The notes beneath the pieces are model-generated. The model saw only the letters and a program-made list of their open reading frames with translations, had not been told where the DNA came from and ran no database searches. From an uncultured Clostridia bacterium (GTDB lineage Bacteria; Bacillota; Clostridia; TANB77; CAG-508): a stretch of DNA of 31,735 nt. The stretch covers positions 1-31,735 of the forward strand of contig CANRPQ010000003.1 in assembly GCA_947632525.1 (NCBI GenBank), read 5' to 3'. The number at the start of each line of letters is the position of its first letter. Position 1 is the stretch's first letter. Made by a program: the position numbers and the translations under genes. This document shows positions 26,409 to 31,735 of the stretch, one piece after another.

Positions 26409-27320
26409 TTAATTTACACAATTCTCTAATAATTCTATTTTTACATCAGAACTTGTATCAATTTTTGCCATTGTTCCTATTGGAATAACAGTTTTTTTAT
26501 CTATATGTCCAAAATTATTTGATTTTATAATAGGGAATTTATATTGTCCTTCTAATGTATCTAATAATATCCTTTCTAATGAAATACTGCCATCATAGTT
26601 TCCAAGCCAAATTCCTTTAATTTTATCGAATACTCCATTTTGTTTCATGTGATAAAGATAATTACTTACTAATTCTGGTGGTGTTTCTAAAAACAATTCC
26701 TCTAAAAATAAAATTTTATCTGTAAAGTCTATGCTATACTTTCCTACAGCCATTTGATTTACTAAGCTTAAGTTTCCACCTACCAAAATACCTTCTGCTT
26801 TTCCTTCTTGAATGGTTTTAAACTCATCATCTGCTTTTCCTAATGCTAACCCACCTTCTACAAAACGTTTCATTACCTCTTCATGACCATATCCGGTTTG
26901 CCAAGATGTTAGCGCCTTAAAGGTTGGACCATGAAATGTTACTAAGTTTGTTTTGCTATATATAACATTTAATATTGATGTTGAGTCGCTAAATCCGCAA
27001 ATTATTTTTGGATTTATTTTTATTATATCATAGTCTAAATAATCAAAAGTAATATTACTATTAAATCCGCCAGAAACACAGAAAATTGCTTTTACTTCTG
27101 AGTTAGCAAACATTTCATTTATATCCTGAGCCTTTTCTTTTGCTGTAGTTCCATAGCCCAAAGTATTTGATAAGGCGTTAGTAGCAAATTTTACCTTAAA
27201 ACCTGAACTTTCCATTAATAAAATAGAATTATTTATTATATCTAAATCTTCTTTATCTATTGGTCTAGACGGAGCAATTAGCCCTATTGTATCACCTTTT
27301 TTTAATCTGTTTGGTATCAT
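26409..27320 (-). CDS. S66-family LD-carboxypeptidase / MccF-like peptidase
   Basis: A 303-residue serine peptidase. The nucleophile is Ser111 in ICGFSDSTSIL; GGNLSLVNQM and LFLEELFLETPPELV supply the Glu region, and FGHIDKKTVIPIG the catalytic His. Family members cleave the L,D-bond of murein tetrapeptides (LdcA) or detoxify microcin-type aminoacyl-nucleotides (MccF); the sequence alone does not decide, though a C-terminal KKTVIPIG stretch is shared by both. The start is supported by AAGGAGAAAG. It is cytoplasmic, with no signal peptide. It follows ylmD by 85 bases. Confidence 0.85.
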   Translation of the reverse strand: MIPNRLKKGDTIGLIAPSRPIDKEDLDIINNSILLMESSGFKVKFATNALSNTLGYGTTAKEKAQDINEMFANSEVKAIFCVSGGFNSNITFDYLDYDIIKINPKIICGFSDSTSILNVIYSKTNLVTFHGPTFKALTSWQTGYGHEEVMKRFVEGGLALGKADDEFKTIQEGKAEGILVGGNLSLVNQMAVGKYSIDFTDKILFLEELFLETPPELVSNYLYHMKQNGVFDKIKGIWLGNYDGSISLERILLDTLEGQYKFPIIKSNNFGHIDKKTVIPIGTMAKIDTSSDVKIELLENCVN

Positions 27321-27405
27321 ATCTTTCTCCTTTTTGTCCGTTTGTGAAAGTTAGTTAAGCGGACATTTTTGTTAGTTTTAAAACATACTTTGTAATTTTA
27401 TCACT

Positions 27406-28210
27406 TTATATTTGTAGACTTATAATTGCTGCATTTCTTCCTGAATTTTCTTTATCTACCCTATAAGAATGAAAATATTCTGGATGACACTTTGTACAAA
27501 TTTCACTATCAATTATATTTTCTTCCTTTAGTCCTATTTTCTTTAATAATTGTTTATTAATTTCTGTTGTATCTATGTAGTATTTTTGCTTTTCTTCAAT
27601 TACTTTTCCGCTTCTGTATAATTTTGTCTATATTCTCTAAATTATAATATTTATTTTTAAATAAATCTTTTACATCTTCTTCTACCTCAAAACAACACTG
27701 TTTTATACAAGGGCAAATACAGCATATTATATCTATTGGGTTACAGCTATATTCTTTTATCATTTTTTCTACTGTTTTTTCACTAATTGCTTGTAAAGTT
27801 CCTTTCCACCCAGAATGTATATTTCCTATTACTTTTTTTACAGGATCATAAAATAATAAAGATGTGCAGTCAGCAGATGTTGTTAGCAAAGTGATATTTA
27901 TTTTGTTTGTTATCATTCCGTCTACTTCATTTAATTCTGTTATTTCATTTACTACCTCTACTTTATCAGTATGAGTTTGATGTGGTTTCATAATTGTTGA
28001 AGCATCTAATTTTAAACAATTACAAATTTTTTGATAACTTTGCTTTAGTATTTTTTCATTTTTATAAATTGGTGGAAAGTTTAAATTGTTTCCGCTTCTT
28101 AATGTATAACAATGTATAATTTCAGGATATTGTAATAGCTTTTTAAATTGTATGTATTCTATACCGTCTTTATTGTAATACACTAAATTAGAATTTAAAA
28201 TATTTTGCAT
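27406..28210 (-). CDS. ylmD: YlmD/YfiH (LACC1-type) purine nucleoside phosphorylase, read through a +1 frameshift at CGG
   Basis: Skipping the C at 27610 gives 267 residues, the normal size for this family; the zero frame would stop at 204. Zinc-ligand and catalytic motifs are HQTHTDKV, TTSADCTSLLFYDP and IGNIHSGWKGT. The shift is at codon 201, after IDKIIQK. The continued frame reads GKVIEEKQKYYIDTTEINK and ends with CTKCHPEYFHSYRVDK and SGRNAAIISLQI, the conserved C-terminal Cys motif and FxSYR...GRNAA signature. Members act as purine nucleoside phosphorylase or adenosine deaminase and were once called laccases. It lies 30 bases after addB. Confidence 0.9.
27608..27610 (-). other. +1 frameshift site at CGG in ylmD
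   Basis: The zero frame reads CAG AAG CGG AAA AGT AAT TGA. Skipping the C gives AAG then GGA AAA GTA ATT GAA (Lys Gly Lys Val Ile Glu) and a further 64 conserved residues. CGG is codon 201. No SD-like sequence or homopolymer precedes it. Confidence 0.9.
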
Positions 28211-28240
28211 TATTTTTTCCTTTCTTTCTATTGCCCAATA

Positions 28241-31200
28241 TTATTTAATTTGTTCTAATATGTATTCTTTACTTGCATTTGTGATATATCTATAATTATT
28301 TTTAGTTGTTTGATTGAATTGACAAATAGATTTATAATTGCAATACTCACATGGTGTTTTTTTGCTTTGTACATTATAATATGGATTTATTCCTATATTT
28401 CCGCTTAATATTTCTTCTGAGATTTGCTTAATAATTTTTTCCATATATTCTTGCAAATTTTCAAACTGTTTTCTATTTAATGTGCTTGACTTGTCGCTTA
28501 CTTCTCCATCTTTATTTATATATGCTGGAACAATATTTGAATTGCCTGAAGTTAAATTTGTATCCATTTTTTTAACTATATTTACATCTGCTAAAATAAG
28601 CCCCTTCATTTTAAATTGTTTTTGCAATTCTTCTTTAATTTGTTCTTCTGTTAATTCTTTATCACAATTTAGTAATGGGTCTATTAATGGAAAATAGAAA
28701 ACTCCACCTGGAAGTACATCTTCCATTTTGCATGCAGCATCTAAGTATGTTAATAATTGTAGTTGTAGCCCCGCTAATACTTCATTTAAATCGATATTTT
28801 TTACAGATGATTTATAATCAATTATACGAATATAATCTCCATTTGCTGTTTTTGCAATATCTATTCTATCAATCTTTCCTGTTATTTCTACTTTTCTTCC
28901 ATTTGATAATTCAAATGTAATTGGTGGATATTCCTTTCCTTGTTTAAATTCCACTTCATGCCCTAGTACTTCAAACTCACTATATTTTAAACTGTCTATA
29001 ATATATTTCATAGATTTTGTAATTACTCTTTTAAGCCTTTGTGCTAGAACACGGTATTTGGGTATACTTTGGAATATATCGTATTTTTTCAATGTTAACT
29101 TATCGTCTACAATTTCTTTTGTAATTATCTCAATTTGTTCTTCTGATAATTCTTTTACATGAAGACCTTTTTCTTCTATGTAAGTAAAGAAACTATCAAT
29201 TACTTCGTGCATAAAGTTTCCTGTATCAATGGATTCTACCTTAAATGTGTTTTGTTCTTTTAGTTTTAAGCCATATTTTAAGTAATAAGAAAATCCACAT
29301 GCTTCATATTGCTCTAGTTTAGATACACTTGCCTTTAAGGTTTTACCATATAGCTTTTCTAAATTATCTTGTTTTATTTTTTCTGGAATATTTTTATACT
29401 GCAAAGCTTTTAGACTATTTTCAAGTTTTTCTGGCTCATATATTTGATAATATTTATATATTTGAAACCAAATTTTTTCTATTTCTTCTCCCTCTTGAAA
29501 TCTTCTTAATTGTATTAATAGTTCATCAAAAGTGGTATTTGTAAGTAATATTTCGCTTTTTCTTTCTACTACATCACTTTCTTCTCTAAGCATTGGGAAC
29601 ATTCTTTTAATTTTATTTAATAATATAGAAGGTCTTAGTGACTTTCCTTCTGCATCAGAAGATACGTATGACAAATATAATTTTTCTTCTGCTGTTGTAA
29701 ATGCTTTATATATATTGAAGTTGTCATCGTATAGTTGCTCCATTGTGCCTTTAGCAAGCTCTATTCCATGCTCTTTTAATTCTTCTCTGTCGCAATCATC
29801 TAAAAATCCCTCATCCTTATGATTTCCTGGAAAAGTTCCGTCATTTAACCCTATAATAAATACTGCTTTTACTTTATGAGTTCTTGAACGGTCAGTATCA
29901 CCAATAATTACTTGGTCTGCTGTTGCTGGAATTGCGCCTAAATGGCTAGATTCAAATCCGATTTTTAATATCTTGCTATATCTTTCAAATGTAATGTTTT
30001 CATCATTTAAAATATTTATTAATTCCTTAAATAAGTCCATTATAATTTTCCAGCTTGTTATGTATTCATTGGCTTTTTCTAATTCATTTATTTCTTGTAA
30101 ATGAATGATTTTTTTCTCCAATATTTCTGCAACATTATTGCTAATTATAAACTTATTTAAAGCTTGCGTGATTTGTTTTACTGTTTTTAGCCCTTTTAAT
30201 TGCTCTTTAAATTTTAATAATGGCTCTACTACTCGTTCTCTAGCATACAAAATAATCTGTTTTTCTTCATCTGTTTCATCATAAAAGTTCCATTCATTTG
30301 CATACCATTTACTTCCTTTTATTCCCCATTTTAAACTGTAATTTTCTAATAATGATATTTCATTTTGATTTAGACTTGTAAAACCTGTTTTTATATATCC
30401 TAATACAGCTTCATATGACCAGTTTTTTACGAATATGTCTAGTAAAGAAAGTATGAATTTTATAAATACATTATCACTTAAGTTTTTTTCTTCATCGATA
30501 AATACAGGGATTTTATAGCCTTTGAAAATAGCTTTACACAAGCTTCCATAAGTTGCTATATCTTTAGTTATAACTGCTATTTCTTCATATCTATATCCTT
30601 TATCTTTTACGAGTTTTGTTATTTCTGACGCTACATGTTCTATCTCTGAATATGGATTGTTTGCTAAAAACATAAATATATTTTGTGGCTCTTTTTCATA
30701 TTTATTATAAAAAGGCTGTGCCATATTCTTTGCTAAATGCTGTAATTCTTGTGTTTTAAAGCGTAGAGTATGGTTTAAGCAAACTGGTTCTTCTATGCGT
30801 ATATTTTCTTCTTTTGCAATTTTTATTAATCTATTTGCTGTTTGCTTATTCGCATAAAATATATCATTATCAGGATTTGTATTACTTTCTAAATTGTCTG
30901 CACATATGCTAACTGTTAATGTTTTAGAATTTCTCATTAATTTTCTTATAATTTCATATTCTTGTAAAGTAAAGCCTGCAAACTCATCTAAATATATATT
31001 ACAATTTTTAAATTGTGTTGATTTATCTAGTTGTTCTGATAATATCGTAAGTTCATCATTTTCATCTATGTATTGATTTTTAATTTTGCTTGTATATGCT
31101 TCATATATTGTACATATATCCTGTAATTTTTTCTTTAGATATATATCTTGTATATTATCTGTAGTTTCCTTTAATGAATTTATTGAAACATTATGTTTTT

Positions 31201-31603
31201 TTAATTCAGTTATTTGTGTTGCTATCATTTCAACATTTTCATCTGATTTGCCTAGAAATGAAAAATCTTTTTTTTGCGTTAGTAGAATATTATCTAGCAT
31301 CATCGCTCTACCGCTTTTTGATAAATGGTTTCTTGTTTTTCCACCAACTTCCTCTAAAATTCGATAAGCCATACGATTAAATGTAACAACCTCTGCGTTA
31401 AGTACACTATTAGTATTTGCAAAGTCTAACAATTTCTGTTCTTCTGTAAAGGAGAATTGTTCTGGTGTAATTATTTTTATAGGCTCATTTGAATTATTCT
31501 CTTGTGTTTCGTTATTTTGTTGCTTTAATTTTTTAGATATTTCTTGAAATATATATGTACTTTTACCTGTTCCTGTTGTACCATAAATAATTCGTAAACT
31601 CAC
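28241..31603 (-). CDS. addB: ATP-dependent helicase/nuclease AddB
   Basis: A 1120-residue protein, near the usual AddB length. Walker A is GTTGTGKST (8-16). The C-terminal RecB-type nuclease domain shows ITGKIDRIDIAK, IRIIDYKSSVKNID and GLQLQLLTYLDAA. Iron-sulfur cysteines are split, as in AddB: one in EQYEACGFSYYLKYGL and three in TPCEYCNYKSICQF. With AddA it resects double-strand breaks and loads RecA. The usual addA does not lie downstream (ylmD does) nor within the short upstream stretch seen. The start is ATG at 31603 with AAAGGAGAA upstream. Read in one frame throughout. Confidence 0.95.
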   Translation of the reverse strand: MSLRIIYGTTGTGKSTYIFQEISKKLKQQNNETQENNSNEPIKIITPEQFSFTEEQKLLDFANTNSVLNAEVVTFNRMAYRILEEVGGKTRNHLSKSGRAMMLDNILLTQKKDFSFLGKSDENVEMIATQITELKKHNVSINSLKETTDNIQDIYLKKKLQDICTIYEAYTSKIKNQYIDENDELTILSEQLDKSTQFKNCNIYLDEFAGFTLQEYEIIRKLMRNSKTLTVSICADNLESNTNPDNDIFYANKQTANRLIKIAKEENIRIEEPVCLNHTLRFKTQELQHLAKNMAQPFYNKYEKEPQNIFMFLANNPYSEIEHVASEITKLVKDKGYRYEEIAVITKDIATYGSLCKAIFKGYKIPVFIDEEKNLSDNVFIKFILSLLDIFVKNWSYEAVLGYIKTGFTSLNQNEISLLENYSLKWGIKGSKWYANEWNFYDETDEEKQIILYARERVVEPLLKFKEQLKGLKTVKQITQALNKFIISNNVAEILEKKIIHLQEINELEKANEYITSWKIIMDLFKELINILNDENITFERYSKILKIGFESSHLGAIPATADQVIIGDTDRSRTHKVKAVFIIGLNDGTFPGNHKDEGFLDDCDREELKEHGIELAKGTMEQLYDDNFNIYKAFTTAEEKLYLSYVSSDAEGKSLRPSILLNKIKRMFPMLREESDVVERKSEILLTNTTFDELLIQLRRFQEGEEIEKIWFQIYKYYQIYEPEKLENSLKALQYKNIPEKIKQDNLEKLYGKTLKASVSKLEQYEACGFSYYLKYGLKLKEQNTFKVESIDTGNFMHEVIDSFFTYIEEKGLHVKELSEEQIEIITKEIVDDKLTLKKYDIFQSIPKYRVLAQRLKRVITKSMKYIIDSLKYSEFEVLGHEVEFKQGKEYPPITFELSNGRKVEITGKIDRIDIAKTANGDYIRIIDYKSSVKNIDLNEVLAGLQLQLLTYLDAACKMEDVLPGGVFYFPLIDPLLNCDKELTEEQIKEELQKQFKMKGLILADVNIVKKMDTNLTSGNSNIVPAYINKDGEVSDKSSTLNRKQFENLQEYMEKIIKQISEEILSGNIGINPYYNVQSKKTPCEYCNYKSICQFNQTTKNNYRYITNASKEYILEQIK

Positions 31604-31645
31604 TTTTATTCTCCTTTCTATAATTTGTATATTTAATAATGCAAA

Positions 31646-31735
31646 TTATGCTTCCCTCTTCCAATAAAACAAATATTGCTGTGCTATTCCTGCTAAATTG
31701 CCGTATTTTTCTTTTGCTAGTTGTTCAATCTCTTT
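31646..31735 (-). CDS. 8-oxoguanine/3-methyladenine DNA glycosylase, C-terminal fragment
   Basis: The last 29 residues of a protein enter from the window edge and end YGNLAGIAQQYLFYWKREA. The GxAQQYLFYxxRE ending is characteristic of the clostridial Ogg-type (AlkA/Ogg1 superfamily) glycosylases. It lies 42 bases upstream of addB in the same direction, consistent with a DNA-repair transcription unit. The catalytic helix-hairpin-helix lies outside the window, so the family call rests on the C-terminus only. Confidence 0.55.
   Translation of the reverse strand, partial: KEIEQLAKEKYGNLAGIAQQYLFYWKREA

Noticed and set aside
27336..27370. TGTCCG/CGGACA hairpin upstream of the S66 gene as a terminator of ylmD
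   Set aside because: On the minus strand no T-run follows the stem; the stem is only six bases with a long loop.
2910..28210. The four frameshifts as sequencing or assembly errors
   Set aside because: Random indels would favour homopolymers and would not create CGG every time. Three of four sites have no homopolymer at the extra base, and CGG was found in frame nowhere else.
2910..28210. The four genes as decaying pseudogenes
   Set aside because: Sequence on both sides of each shift is intact and conserved, there is one lesion per gene, and pheT is essential.
2910..28210. CGG reassigned to another amino acid (as known for Trp or Gln in some Firmicutes)
   Set aside because: A simple reassignment keeps the frame. 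Here the frame must change by one base at every CGG.
1..31735. tRNA or rRNA genes
   Set aside because: No cloverleaf with a conserved T-loop (GTTCRA) or rRNA segment was recognised by eye.

Overview
The window is low-GC, gene-dense bacterial DNA that reads like a member of the Clostridia (Firmicutes), probably an uncultured anaerobe. The signs are AT-rich codons, strong AGGAGG-type ribosome binding sites, a Phe T-box leader, a CdaA diadenylate cyclase, AddB rather than RecB, and a Tad-type pilus locus. The genus cannot be fixed from the sequence.

Layout. 1-7807 (minus): a Tad/Flp-like secretion operon running from a promoter at 7779-7807 through a CpaB-like SAF protein, two divergent ParA/CpaE-like ATPases, CpaF, a fused TadB-TadC protein and two tandem pilin-like proteins; the last is cut by the window edge. 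7901-10437 (minus): a small DUF2651-like membrane protein, truA, cdaA and a 46-residue membrane protein. 10635-11675 (plus): an arginase-family enzyme. 12038-15900 (minus): pheS-pheT behind a T-box. 16095-17543 (plus): nfeD and an SPFH protein. 17857-19745 (minus): ruvA-rarA, divergent from tcdA. 20773-24429 (plus): leuS and a putative zinc metallopeptidase behind Pho-box-like repeats. 24490-31735 (minus): a GltD-like oxidoreductase, a family 4 uracil-DNA glycosylase, an S66 peptidase, ylmD, addB and the tail of an Ogg-like glycosylase.

Main observation. Four unrelated genes (cpaF, pheT, rarA, ylmD) are each split by a +1 frameshift, and at each one the zero-frame codon is CGG followed by AA. 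Skipping the C of CGG reads GGA (Gly) and restores a full-length, family-conserved protein. The sites include the Walker A glycine of CpaF and the SQGMMCS motif of the essential PheT. In a by-eye scan of about 9,500 codons these four are the only in-frame CGG codons found; the other five Arg codons are used normally. CGG therefore appears not to be a sense codon here but a programmed +1 frameshift (or CGGA four-base codon) signal used across the genome.

Second observation. Three intergenic elements (8424-8580, 11726-11986, 17622-17774) share short GC-rich modules but have stem arms that differ in sequence from copy to copy while staying perfectly self-complementary. That is the covariation expected of a structured RNA or an RNA-like repeat family.
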